Below are positions 27,848 to 36,667 of a stretch of DNA of 64,000 nucleotides, piece after piece; the stretch's first letter is position 1; the number at the start of each line of letters is the position of its first letter. Source of the stretch: Rhizobiaceae bacterium (lineage in GTDB: Bacteria > Pseudomonadota > Alphaproteobacteria > Rhizobiales > Rhizobiaceae); NCBI GenBank assembly GCA_017644005.1, contig JAEPMJ010000002.1, positions 434,001 through 498,000 of the forward strand. The letters run 5' to 3'. A program made the translations under genes and the position numbers. The notes under the pieces are model-generated. The model saw nothing but the letters and a program-made list of their open reading frames with translations. It was not told where the DNA came from and searched no databases.

Positions 27848-28627
27848 ATGGCTGACCTTCGCAATTATCAGGCACGCACGGCATCTGTAGGAAGCCGCGC
27901 CGACGCCTCAATAGACGAGGGCCTGCGCTCATATATGCTCAGGGTCTACAACCTGATGGCGCTGGGTCTCGCAATCACCGGCGTGGCCGCGCTCGGCACC
28001 GTGTCGCTCGCAACGACAGGCGATCCGTCTTCCGCCGTCGCCACGCTCGGAAACGGCAAGATGCTCACCCAGTTCGGCGCCGTGATTTACGGTTCGCCGC
28101 TGCGCTGGGTAGTGATGCTGGCACCGCTGGCGCTGGTTTTCTTCCTGTCGTTCCGCGTTCACAAGATGAGCGTCTCGGCGGCACAGACGACCTTCTGGGT
28201 TTACGCCGCGCTTGTCGGCATATCGCTGTCTTCGATCTTCCTGGTCTTTACGACCGGTTCGATCGTCCAGACCTTCTTCATCACCGCGGCTTCCTTCGGC
28301 GCACTGTCGCTGTGGGGATACACGACCAAGCGCGACCTGACCGGAATGGGATCGTTCCTGTTCATGGGTCTGATCGGCCTGATCATCGCCATGGTGGTGA
28401 ACATCTTCCTCGCCTCGCCCGCGCTGCAGTTTGCGATCTCGGGCATCGGCGTGCTGATCTTCGCAGGCCTCACCGCCTACGACACGCAGCAGATCAAGGA
28501 GATGTATTACGAGGGTGACGGCGCCGTTGTTGCCGGCCGCAAGGCGATCATGGGCGCGCTGCGCCTCTATCTCGACTTCATCAACCTCTTCATGTTCCTG
28601 CTGCAGTTCCTGGGCAACCGCGAATAG
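27848..28627 (+). CDS. Bax inhibitor-1 / YccA family membrane protein
   Basis: A 259-residue integral membrane protein with seven hydrophobic helices and the BI-1 signature around GISLSSIFLVFTTGSIVQTF (about residues 118-137) and LTAYDTQQIKEMYYEG near the C-terminus (about 209-224), which includes the conserved Asp of the Ca2+/pH switch. BI-1 homologues act as proton-regulated cation leak channels or as modulators of the FtsH protease. A 227-bp upstream region without a gene probably holds its promoter, and a strong terminator follows. Confidence 0.95.
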   Translation: MADLRNYQARTASVGSRADASIDEGLRSYMLRVYNLMALGLAITGVAALGTVSLATTGDPSSAVATLGNGKMLTQFGAVIYGSPLRWVVMLAPLALVFFLSFRVHKMSVSAAQTTFWVYAALVGISLSSIFLVFTTGSIVQTFFITAASFGALSLWGYTTKRDLTGMGSFLFMGLIGLIIAMVVNIFLASPALQFAISGIGVLIFAGLTAYDTQQIKEMYYEGDGAVVAGRKAIMGALRLYLDFINLFMFLLQFLGNRE

Positions 28628-28650
28628 CAGCGAACCGAGAGACCAAACGA

Positions 28651-28678
28651 AAGGGCGCCCGCGAGGCGCCCTTTTTTT
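28651..28678 (+). terminator. rho-independent terminator
   Basis: Stem GGGCGCC (28653-28659) and GGCGCCC (28665-28671), extended by AA/TT, with a five-base loop and a run of seven T. It lies 24 bp after the BI-1 stop. Confidence 0.92.
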
Positions 28679-29298
28679 GTTGCGTATTTGCAGGGACAAA
28701 ACCTGTCATCCGCGCACCAACCGCATGCCCCCGCTCACTATTCGCTACCGCCACTCACTCACGGGGAGACGGATGGCCACCGACCGTTTCGGCAAGGGCC
28801 GGTGCACCTGGGGTCGCGCGGTGGCGCGGCTGAGCGGTTCGAACCGTTCGAGAGAGAGCAGGGTCCGTGGCTAGCTGTGTCTTCGCTGTTGAATCGAGCG
28901 AGCCCGGCGTTCTGATGACGAGAGGATGGCCCATATCTCATCAGAATACCGATCAGGTGACCTCTTAGGAAGTAGTCGGGACAAATCACCGAAGCGGGCG
29001 GCCGGAAGGTCGCACCAAACTACGAAGATGAGCGACCGAATGGCCGGACGGCGGGCCTGGCAACGGTAAAACTCGGATATCTGAGGGGCACGTGAAGCGG
29101 CGGAGTTCAGGAATGGATCCCGGAACCTGAAACCGCCGCCGACCTCTCAAGCCGAGGTACCTGTTCCTCCCTGCGCCACCCCGTCCACCGCGAAGTGACG
29201 TGCCGATGGGACCATTGGTCGAAACGTCGTCGAGCACACCTGAGCGCTGCACGAATATATATGCCCTCGCCCGCACCATCGGCGGCGAGCCGCTCCCA
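28679..29298. other. 620-bp gap without a recognised gene
   Basis: Six-frame reading gives only short frames with no domain, no convincing ribosome-binding site and no tRNA. A GGTTCGAACC sequence near 28835 looks like a T-loop, but its stem does not pair. The stretch between the BI-1 terminator and the TRAP large-permease stop may be a decayed gene or hold an RNA that I cannot identify. Confidence 0.4.
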
Positions 29299-31965
29299 CT
29301 AGAAGTTCAGCGACACGTCGCGGTGCGAGGCGTTGCAGGAGGCAACATAAAGTGCCTGTTCGCGCGGGAAGCGCGGCAGCTGCCTGAGGCCGATATTTGT
29401 CCGAATGGCGTCCTCATATGCGCCAAGCACCGGCAGCAGTTCGGCCGCCGCGGGCTTACGCCATGCGAGTTCCTTATCGGCGGCAGCGATGGCTTCGTTC
29501 AGCCCGTCTGCCGCGGCCTGCCTGTCAGCGTTGTCGCCCTCCAGCGCGCGCCTGGCATCCCCAAGGGCCGACCGGACATCGCTGGCTCCGTCGATTGCGT
29601 CGGTTTCGGACTGCAGTTCGGAAAGCTGGTCGGCAAGATCGGCCGGCTCCGCGCCGTCGAGTTGCCCTTGCAGCTCGACAATGCGGGCACGCAGAGCCTC
29701 GAGCGCTTCGGCGCCTCGCAGCAATACCACCACGTCCGATACAGGCCGGTAGGCATTATCGGTGGCGCGCCGATAATTGTTGGCAGCCTGCGTTTCAGCG
29801 CGCGTGAGCTTTGCGAATTCGTCATGCACGCCTTCCCACTCATCCGGTATCTGGGCGAGCAGCTCTTCCTTTTCCGCCACCAGGATCTCAAGGCGGGCGG
29901 CCAGCCGCTCGCGCCGCTCGACGATTTCCGGATCGTCGCCGCGTAGGCGCGAGATGCGCGTTTCGAGTTCGCCGATTTCCCTGTCGTGGCGGTTTACATC
30001 GCGCTCGATACTGCGAACCGCCGTATGAAGCGGGCGGTAGGCGGGTGTCGCCGCAATAACCGCCTGCTCGGCTGTGCGAACGTCGCCAATCAGACCGAAG
30101 ACGCTGTCTGCATTCTCGAAGCTATCGGTGAGACGTCCGCGGAAGCGTTCCGGCAGCACGCTCAGATCGGCTGCCTGGGCGCTCGCCAGCAAACCGCGAA
30201 TGCGGTCGCCGTCTTGATCAAGCGTCTCGAACACGTACCGGTCGACACAATATTGCAGCGCCGGATTGCGCGGTGGCGGCGAGGTCTCAGAAAGCAGCGC
30301 CACGCGGTTCGGCAGATAGTTCACAAGCGGCGGTGCGTAGGCGACGATTACCAGCGCAACCAGCTGAAGCAGAATGAACGCGATCACGCCGCGATAGATC
30401 TGGATCGTCTTCACGATCGCCGGCGCAACGCCCCGCAGATAGAAAAGCGCGAAGCCGAACGGCGGTGTCAGAAACGAGGTCTGGATGTTGAGGCCGATCA
30501 TCACGCCGAGCCACACCGCAGTTACGTTTGCTCCCGGGTCGGCAAGCAGGATCGGCGCTACGATCGGCACCACGACCACCGCGATCTCGATAAAGTCGAG
30601 GAAAAAGCCGAGGATGAAGATCACCGCCATGACGATGACGAACTGGGCCCAGAATCCGCCCGGCATGCCGGTCAGGAATTCGCGCACAAGTTCCTCGCCT
30701 CCGAAAGAACGGAAGGCGGCCGTCAGCATCGCAGCGCCGAGCAGAATGATGAAAACCAGCGAGGTGGTCTTTGCAGTTTCGACCATCACACCATACATGG
30801 TGTTGTCGATGCGGATTGCCCTCAGGCCGCTCCATGCCAGGGCAAAGACGAGCAACCCTAGCGCCAGCGCCATAAGTACGACGCCGGTCATGTCGCGGCT
30901 GGTCTCGATCGCCTTCACGTTGACGTCGAACTGTGTGCGGATGAGCGCCATGAACACCAGTGACCCGATGGCGATGAGGGCGGGGTAATAGGGGCGCAGG
31001 CCCTTGCCGTCATGCAGCTTGTACCCCGCCATGATGAGCGCACCCGCTGCACCGATCGCGCCGGCCTGGTTGACGGTGGCGATGCCCGCGATGATCGAGC
31101 CCAGCACGATAAAGATGAGTGCCAGCGGTGGCACCAGTGCGAGCAGCACCCGGCCGGCGAAGCCGGTGTCATATTTGCCTTCGTAAGGCACGGCCGGCGC
31201 CACTTTCGGGTTGATCAGCGCCCGTACCAGAATGAACACCATGTAAAGGCCGACCAGCACCAACCCTGGAATGAAAGCGCCGAGGAACATCTCGCCGGCA
31301 CTTGTCGGCGTCACGTTGAAGGTGCTCGGCATGGTCAATTCGCCGGTTGCGGCTTTATAGAGCGCCGTTCGGGCCGTGCCGGCCTGGTCGGCGGCGCTTG
31401 CCAGCTGGTCGGCAAGAATGATGAGCACGATGGAGGGTGGAATGATCTGTCCGAGAGTACCGGAGGCAGCGATGGTGCCCGTCGCGAGAGACTGCGAATA
31501 GTTGTTTCGCAGCATCGCCGGCAGCGAAATCAGGCCCATGGCCACGACAGTCGCGCCCACAATGCCGGTGGTTGCCGCAAGCAGCGCCCCCACGAACACC
31601 ACGGAAATACCGAGGCCGCCGGGGATCGGGCCAAAGAGCTGCGCCATCGCGATCAGCAGGTCTTCGGCGATGCGCGAACGCTGCAGCATTATGCCCATGA
31701 ACACAAACAGCGGGATGGCTATGAGCGTATCTCGTTCAGGTTCCCAATAGATGCCGCGCAGATTGGTAACGCCGGCCGACAGCCACTGTCCCGGCCCGCC
31801 CTGCGCGAAGTAGGCGTCGACATTGCCCGCAAAAAGATAGCCGCAGATCGCGGCAATCAGCACCGAGAGGATCGCCGAACCCGGAAGGGCGAAAGCGACG
31901 GGATATCCGGAGGCCAGCGCGCCAGCCATCAGGACGAGAAGAACAAGAAGAAATAGAAGTTCCAT
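29299..31965 (-). CDS. TRAP transporter large permease with C-terminal coiled-coil domain
   Basis: An 888-residue protein. Residues 1 to about 548 are the DctM-type permease, with some 14-16 hydrophobic helices and conserved motifs such as GTLGQIIPPSIVLIIL (about 169-184) and GLNIQTSFLTPPFGFALFYL (about 491-510). DctM proteins are usually 430-630 residues. Here about 330 more residues follow (560-888): hydrophilic, with heptad-like segments near 650-710 and 755-795 and one Cys pair (about 571 and 877). Third gene of dctP-dctQ-dctM. It uses the Na+ gradient to import an organic acid, by family knowledge. The extra domain has no name that I know. Confidence 0.9.
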   Translation of the reverse strand: MELLFLLVLLVLMAGALASGYPVAFALPGSAILSVLIAAICGYLFAGNVDAYFAQGGPGQWLSAGVTNLRGIYWEPERDTLIAIPLFVFMGIMLQRSRIAEDLLIAMAQLFGPIPGGLGISVVFVGALLAATTGIVGATVVAMGLISLPAMLRNNYSQSLATGTIAASGTLGQIIPPSIVLIILADQLASAADQAGTARTALYKAATGELTMPSTFNVTPTSAGEMFLGAFIPGLVLVGLYMVFILVRALINPKVAPAVPYEGKYDTGFAGRVLLALVPPLALIFIVLGSIIAGIATVNQAGAIGAAGALIMAGYKLHDGKGLRPYYPALIAIGSLVFMALIRTQFDVNVKAIETSRDMTGVVLMALALGLLVFALAWSGLRAIRIDNTMYGVMVETAKTTSLVFIILLGAAMLTAAFRSFGGEELVREFLTGMPGGFWAQFVIVMAVIFILGFFLDFIEIAVVVVPIVAPILLADPGANVTAVWLGVMIGLNIQTSFLTPPFGFALFYLRGVAPAIVKTIQIYRGVIAFILLQLVALVIVAYAPPLVNYLPNRVALLSETSPPPRNPALQYCVDRYVFETLDQDGDRIRGLLASAQAADLSVLPERFRGRLTDSFENADSVFGLIGDVRTAEQAVIAATPAYRPLHTAVRSIERDVNRHDREIGELETRISRLRGDDPEIVERRERLAARLEILVAEKEELLAQIPDEWEGVHDEFAKLTRAETQAANNYRRATDNAYRPVSDVVVLLRGAEALEALRARIVELQGQLDGAEPADLADQLSELQSETDAIDGASDVRSALGDARRALEGDNADRQAAADGLNEAIAAADKELAWRKPAAAELLPVLGAYEDAIRTNIGLRQLPRFPREQALYVASCNASHRDVSLNF

Positions 31966-31989
31966 GTGTCGTCCGAACCCTATGCGCGC

Positions 31990-32985
31990 CTAGCTGGCGT
32001 GCGCTCCCGTGTGCTCGACCCCACCCGGGTCGTCCCGCCAGTCAGCCAGCGCTGCGAACAGGCCAGACACGAACTGGATCATCATCGAAATGGCGAAGAT
32101 GCCCAGGAAGCCAGCCATCAGGTACTTTACGAACATGCCGAAAGCAGCCGACTGCGTGACTTCGAAATTGAAGACGGGTGAGTTGATGATTGCCGCCTTG
32201 CTGCCCATACCCACGATCAGGATGGTCCAGCAAAACAGGATGCCCATGGTGACGGCGCCGACCGCGTTGACCGCGCCCTTGGTGCGTGAGGCAAACGAGG
32301 CGTAGAACACGTCGACGCGCACATGCCCCTCCTCCAGCAGCGTATAGGCGCTGGCGAACAGGAACAGTGCGCCATACCAGAACCGCACCAGATCGGCCAT
32401 GAACGGCTGTTCGTATGAAAACAGAAAGCGCGAGAACACGATCAGGAGTTCCGCGATCACGATCAGCAGCGCTAGCCACACAAAGCCCAGCGTACGCGTG
32501 AACATCGCGAAGAATATGCTGATGATCATCAGCGGGACGTGGATATAGACGCCGCGATAGTGCGGCAGTCCGAGATCACGATTGATATCTGCCCCGAACA
32601 GTTGCTCGAGAAATCCTTCGACCCGCAGGAACGTGATCGTAACGTCGACAACGCCGACGATGAGCACCATCCAGAATGCCCAACGTATGAAGAACGTATT
32701 TATGTGGGAAACACGATTGGCTTCGTCGCGCAAAGCAACGTCGCGGCGCGAAAACGCAAACACGGCCCCGGCAATGACTGCCCCGGCATAAAGCCCGAAC
32801 TGCACCCATGCCAAGCCGCCGGTCGCCGGCGAAAACAGCGCGGTTCCCGGCCAGTCGAATGCGTTGACAAGAAAGTTATTGATCAAAAACGCACCCAGAA
32901 CGGCGAGATTCACCCAGCCGAAAATAAGCGCGATGCTGCTGGTCCCCGACGGCCGCGAGACGGCCGCGCTCCCTTCAACGGTCAT
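31990..32985 (-). CDS. TRAP transporter small permease, enlarged
   Basis: A 331-residue DctQ-type protein, against the usual 160-220. The C-terminal half (about residues 195-310) carries the canonical motif region FLFASAYTLLEEGHVRVDVF and the four DctQ helices. The N-terminal half adds three to four more membrane helices (about residues 20-45, 60-80, 100-125, 140-185). It sits 24 bp upstream of the large permease. Enlarged DctQ subunits of this kind are known in TakPQM-type transporters. Confidence 0.88.
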   Translation of the reverse strand: MTVEGSAAVSRPSGTSSIALIFGWVNLAVLGAFLINNFLVNAFDWPGTALFSPATGGLAWVQFGLYAGAVIAGAVFAFSRRDVALRDEANRVSHINTFFIRWAFWMVLIVGVVDVTITFLRVEGFLEQLFGADINRDLGLPHYRGVYIHVPLMIISIFFAMFTRTLGFVWLALLIVIAELLIVFSRFLFSYEQPFMADLVRFWYGALFLFASAYTLLEEGHVRVDVFYASFASRTKGAVNAVGAVTMGILFCWTILIVGMGSKAAIINSPVFNFEVTQSAAFGMFVKYLMAGFLGIFAISMMIQFVSGLFAALADWRDDPGGVEHTGAHAS

Positions 32986-33059
32986 CCCTCACACCTCATT
33001 TGCAGCGGGGACGGAGCTTGTGCCCCGTCCCCACCAAAGCCGTGAAATGGCTCAGGATG

Positions 33060-34154
33060 TTAGATGCCGAGAGCCTTGTTGCGGCGCTGGACGTAGGCCA
33101 TGTCGGAAATGCTGGTCCACGCACCGATCGAGGCTCGAGCCTCTTCGACCGAGGTCATGATGCGTGCAGCCAGATCGCTGTGCGCCTTCGACTCTTCGAG
33201 CACCTCGCTGGCAGCACTGCCGAATGCGGCGTAGACATCGTCGTTGAACTCTTTGAGTTCGACGCCGTGGTCGTTGATGAGCCGCTGCAGATATTCACCG
33301 TTGAAGTTGTTGGTTTCGGCCATCGTGCGGGCGTTTTCCTCGTTACAGGCGGCCTGAATGATCGCCTGATCCGTTGCGGAAAGCCCTTCCCACCAGCTCT
33401 TGTTCATGCCGAAGGCGATCTGCGCGCCCGGCTCATGCATGCCAGGCCAGTAGTAGAACTTGGCTGCTTCGTAGAACTTGAGGAAGTAGTCGTTGTACGG
33501 GCCAACCCACTCGGTCGCGTCGATAGCGCCCGATACGAGGTTTTCGTAAATCTGGCCGCCCGGAAGCGACACCGTCGATGCGCCGAGTTTGGTCAGCACC
33601 TGGCCGCCCTGCCCCGGAATACGCATCTTGAGGCCCTTGAGGTCGTCGGCGGAGTTGATCTCCTTGTTGAACCAACCACCCATCTGCACGCCGGTGTTGC
33701 CGCAGGCGAAGTTTTTGAGGCCGAACTCACCGGCCAGCTCGTCCCACAGCTCCTGACCGCCGCCATATTTCGTCCAGGCGTCGATCTCGGTGTAGGTCAG
33801 GCCGAACGGAATAGCCGTGAAGGCGGCCCAGCCGGCATGTTTGCCGATCCAGTAATAGTCGGCGCCGATATAGGCCTGCGCGTTGCCGGAGGCCACTTCG
33901 TCGAAGGAGTCGAAAGCGCCCACGCGCTCGCCGGCGGCGAAATACTGAACGTTGAACCGACCGTCGGTCAGCTCCGCGATGCGCGCGGCAAGGCGCTGCG
34001 CCGGCAGGCCGAGGCCCGGAAAGTCGCGCGGCCAGGTCGAGACGATGACCATGTCCTGCGTGTTCTGCGAGATGGCGGGCGTGGCCAGCGTGGTGGCCGC
34101 GGCCGCCCCAGCGCCGGCAAGACCCGCCTTCTTGATAAATGAACGACGATCCAT
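33060..34154 (-). CDS. TRAP transporter substrate-binding protein, TakP-like, Tat-exported
   Basis: A 364-residue DctP-family periplasmic protein. The N-terminus MDRRSFIKKAGLAGAG is a twin-arginine (Tat) signal ending near residue 30. The mature part has the DctP fold with ATEWVGPYNDYFLKFYEAAK (about residues 215-234) and KFYYWPGMHEPGAQI. These resemble TakP of Rhodobacter, which binds 2-keto acids with Na+, so pyruvate or 2-oxobutyrate is a reasonable guess. The start at 34154 follows GGGAGG. It leads the dctPQM operon, and the operator-like repeat at 34290-34310 lies upstream. Confidence 0.88.
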   Translation of the reverse strand: MDRRSFIKKAGLAGAGAAAATTLATPAISQNTQDMVIVSTWPRDFPGLGLPAQRLAARIAELTDGRFNVQYFAAGERVGAFDSFDEVASGNAQAYIGADYYWIGKHAGWAAFTAIPFGLTYTEIDAWTKYGGGQELWDELAGEFGLKNFACGNTGVQMGGWFNKEINSADDLKGLKMRIPGQGGQVLTKLGASTVSLPGGQIYENLVSGAIDATEWVGPYNDYFLKFYEAAKFYYWPGMHEPGAQIAFGMNKSWWEGLSATDQAIIQAACNEENARTMAETNNFNGEYLQRLINDHGVELKEFNDDVYAAFGSAASEVLEESKAHSDLAARIMTSVEEARASIGAWTSISDMAYVQRRNKALGI

Positions 34155-34289
34155 AGAATTTCCTCCCATTGATACTCTCGAATCCCGTGATCGCCCGCGG
34201 TTTCCCCGCGTGACAACCTGAGTGCGACAATACACGGTGGTTTGCCCAAGTCCAGCATCGACGCCAGCTATTGGCCGCCGTATGGTATT

Positions 34290-34310
34290 TTTACCTACAT
34301 GCATGGTAAA
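34290..34310. promoter_or_regulatory. inverted repeat, possible operator of TRAP operon or amidotransferase gene
   Basis: TTTACC (34290-34295) and GGTAAA (34305-34310) form a perfect six-base inverted repeat with a nine-base spacer. It lies in the 273-bp divergent gap between dctP and the amidotransferase gene. The spacing gives about two helical turns between half-sites, as for a dimeric regulator. The regulator is not identified. Confidence 0.45.
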
Positions 34311-34427
34311 CTGCATAAATAACGGGCACTTGCGCCGCTTGGCCCAATTCGCGCCGGTATCTGCCTCTAGGCCTGTCGAACGGCATTGAAATCTAGAAAA
34401 CAACTGCAAGCCGCGGAGCACCCAGGA

Positions 34428-35201
34428 ATGACCCAGCCACTGGTCGCCGTCACCGCTGACAGGCGCATGTTCGACAATTACAACTGGCATGCGGCGCCCG
34501 AACAGTATCTTGAGGCACTTGTCGCCGCTGCCGACGTCATGCCTGTCGTTGTGCCGTCGATGGGCGACCGGATCGACCTCGATGCACTTCTTGAAAACGT
34601 TGACGGCGTGCTCGTCACGGGTTCGAAATCGAACGTTCACCCTTCCCACTATGGCGGCGAGGCTAGCGAGGAAAACGGCCCCTACGACCCCGATCGCGAT
34701 GCCACAACGCTGCCGCTGATCCGCAAGTCGATTGAAGCCGGCATACCGCTGCTGGCGATTTGCCGGGGGATACAGGAGCTGAACGTGGCATTGGGCGGTT
34801 CGCTGGCAACGGAGATCCAGAATATTGAAGGCCGGATGGACCACCGCGGCGCGGACACAGACAATCGCGACGATCGCTTTGCCCTGAAGCACACCGTGCG
34901 AATCGCCGAAGGATCATGCCTGGCCGAAATCTACGGCGCTGGCGACATCACTGTGAATTCGGTGCATCGCCAGGCAACTGCTCGCCTCGGCGCCGGCCTG
35001 TCAGTCGAGGCGGTGGCACCCGACGGCACCGTCGAGGCCGTGTCTGTCAAGGATGCGCCTGCATTTGCCGTGGGTGTACAGTGGCACCCGGAGTATTGGG
35101 TTCACAGCGACGATAGCTCTGCAAGGATTTTTGCCGCCTTCGGCGCCGCTGTCAGGGAGCACCGCCTCAAACGGCGCTCGTTTGCGGCCGCGGCCGAGTA
35201 G
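34428..35201 (+). CDS. class-I glutamine amidotransferase, gamma-glutamyl-GABA hydrolase family
   Basis: A 257-residue peptidase C26 protein. The nucleophile Cys is in LLAICRGIQELNVALGG (about residue 111), and the catalytic His and Glu are in VQWHPEYWV (about 219-227). The family hydrolyses gamma-glutamyl amides such as gamma-glutamyl-GABA in putrescine use, but no other puu genes of that pathway are present, so the substrate is open. The frame is open 14 codons upstream, and ATG at 34428 has a nearby AGGA and matches the family start. Divergent from the TRAP operon. Confidence 0.9.
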   Translation: MTQPLVAVTADRRMFDNYNWHAAPEQYLEALVAAADVMPVVVPSMGDRIDLDALLENVDGVLVTGSKSNVHPSHYGGEASEENGPYDPDRDATTLPLIRKSIEAGIPLLAICRGIQELNVALGGSLATEIQNIEGRMDHRGADTDNRDDRFALKHTVRIAEGSCLAEIYGAGDITVNSVHRQATARLGAGLSVEAVAPDGTVEAVSVKDAPAFAVGVQWHPEYWVHSDDSSARIFAAFGAAVREHRLKRRSFAAAAE

Positions 35202-35205
35202 CTGT

Positions 35206-35604
35206 TCAGTATTCGCCTTCAGACAGCGAAAACAGCGGAACGCCTGCGCCAAAGGCCTCATAAGCAGCTCCGTCTCCTGCGGCAAACTGCAACAACACCG
35301 AGCCGTCCGTGGAGACAAATTCCACCGACCCGTCCACCTGATCGCGCCAAAAGCGCAGATCGGCATAGTCGCCGAGGCTATCCTGGCAGCCGTCCATGAC
35401 CAGTTCCGTTTGGGTGTTTCCGGCCGCGGCGCCCCTGCGCAGCGTGCATCCCGTTGGCTGCCCTGCACGGAAAAGCGCGTATGTGCCATCGCTTGCGGCT
35501 GGCGCGGCCAGAACCTGTGCGCGTTGTCCTGGCTGGGGAAACATGTAGGCCGCGGCAGCGCCTGCAACCAGCAGGATCGCAGTTCCAGATTTGACAAATC
35601 CCAT
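35206..35604 (-). CDS. exported small protein, possible Inh/Omp19-like domain
   Basis: A 132-residue protein with an N-terminal hydrophobic segment (about residues 6-22, TAILLVAGAAAAYMF) that could be a signal or anchor. The rest has two Cys (about 53 and 73), GCTLRRG and LRFWRDQVDGSVEF, then DGSVLLQFA. That strand pattern recalls the beta-barrel of the AprI/Inh metalloprotease inhibitors and Omp19, but the match is weak and by eye. It converges with the amidotransferase gene, four bases apart. Confidence 0.55.
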   Translation of the reverse strand: MGFVKSGTAILLVAGAAAAYMFPQPGQRAQVLAAPAASDGTYALFRAGQPTGCTLRRGAAAGNTQTELVMDGCQDSLGDYADLRFWRDQVDGSVEFVSTDGSVLLQFAAGDGAAYEAFGAGVPLFSLSEGEY

Positions 35605-35682
35605 AGCGCGGCCCCCCTCGAACGGCGCATCACCATTCTCAGGACCCGGTTAAAGAGACGTTAACCTGCTGATTCTGGGAGC

Positions 35683-36657
35683 TTATTGCCGCTTCCGGCC
35701 CGCGGTCTCCGGTACCGGCGTCAGGACCGTGCCGTTGTCGAACCACGACACGAGATTATCGACGACCAGATCGGCCATGGCGCGGCGGGTATGCTGCGTG
35801 CTGGAGCCGACATGAGGCAGAAGGCAGGCATTGGGTAGGCCCAGCAGAGCCTCGGGAACATTCGGTTCATCTGCGAAGACATCAAGGCCGGCGGCGCGAA
35901 TGATTCCAGTCGAAAGCGCCTCGATCAGGGCTGGCTCGTCTACGGTGCTGCCGCGACCGATATTGATGAACACGCCATCCGGGCCTAGCGCCTTGAGAAT
36001 ATTGGCATTCACAGCCTTGTTGGTCGCGGCGCTGCCCGGCACGACGGAAATGAGCGTATCGACGGCAGCGGCCATCTCCTTGAGGCTCCCGTGATATGTG
36101 TACCCCACACCTTCGACTGGCCTGCGATTGTGGTAACTCACCGCCAATCCCATCGCTTCCAGCCGCCGTGCGATCGCCAGTCCAATCCGCCCGAGGCCGA
36201 AAATACCTGCATGACGGCCACGAAGCGTGGCCGGTGCCAGCGGGTAGGGACCGTCATTTTTCCACCGGCCTTCGCGCAACCAATTCTCGGCTCGAGGCAG
36301 TTCGCGCACGGTGTTGATCAGCAGGCCGACCGCCGTATCCGCCACCTCTTCGCTCAGAACGTCAGGGGTGTTGGTGACCATTACGTTCCGGGAGGCACAA
36401 TAGGATGCATCGACATGATCGTAGCCAACGCCGAAACTCGAGACGATTTCGAGTGCCGGCAATGCGTCGACAAACGCGGCGTCCACGCGGGCCATCACGG
36501 CAGCACCGCGGATCGCCCGGCGCGTTGCCTCGTCAAGCGCGGCGAGCCCGCCCTTGCCAAGCTCGATCGCGCGAAACTCGCGGCCAACGCGCTCGCTGAC
36601 CTGCGGATGCGATTTTCCGGCGAGCAGAATTGCAATGTCGGCTGTCTTGGACGTCAT
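35683..36657 (-). CDS. D-2-hydroxyacid dehydrogenase (NAD(P)-dependent)
   Basis: A 324-residue enzyme. The nucleotide-binding loop is GIFGLGRIGLAIARRL (about residues 151-166), the catalytic region INIGRGSTVDEPALIEAL contains the Arg (about 235), and the Glu and His lie in DEPNVPEALL and LPHVGSST (about 282). This pattern fits glyoxylate/hydroxypyruvate/2-ketogluconate reductases. It lies 10 bp after a LacI regulator, so it is probably in its operon and involved in sugar-acid metabolism. The exact substrate cannot be read. Confidence 0.92.
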   Translation of the reverse strand: MTSKTADIAILLAGKSHPQVSERVGREFRAIELGKGGLAALDEATRRAIRGAAVMARVDAAFVDALPALEIVSSFGVGYDHVDASYCASRNVMVTNTPDVLSEEVADTAVGLLINTVRELPRAENWLREGRWKNDGPYPLAPATLRGRHAGIFGLGRIGLAIARRLEAMGLAVSYHNRRPVEGVGYTYHGSLKEMAAAVDTLISVVPGSAATNKAVNANILKALGPDGVFINIGRGSTVDEPALIEALSTGIIRAAGLDVFADEPNVPEALLGLPNACLLPHVGSSTQHTRRAMADLVVDNLVSWFDNGTVLTPVPETAGRKRQ

Positions 36658-36667
36658 CGCCGTGCTG

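Noticed and set aside
28830..28850. T-loop-like GGTTCGAACC as part of a tRNA
   Set aside because: The flanking bases do not form a T-stem and no acceptor or anticodon arm can be built.
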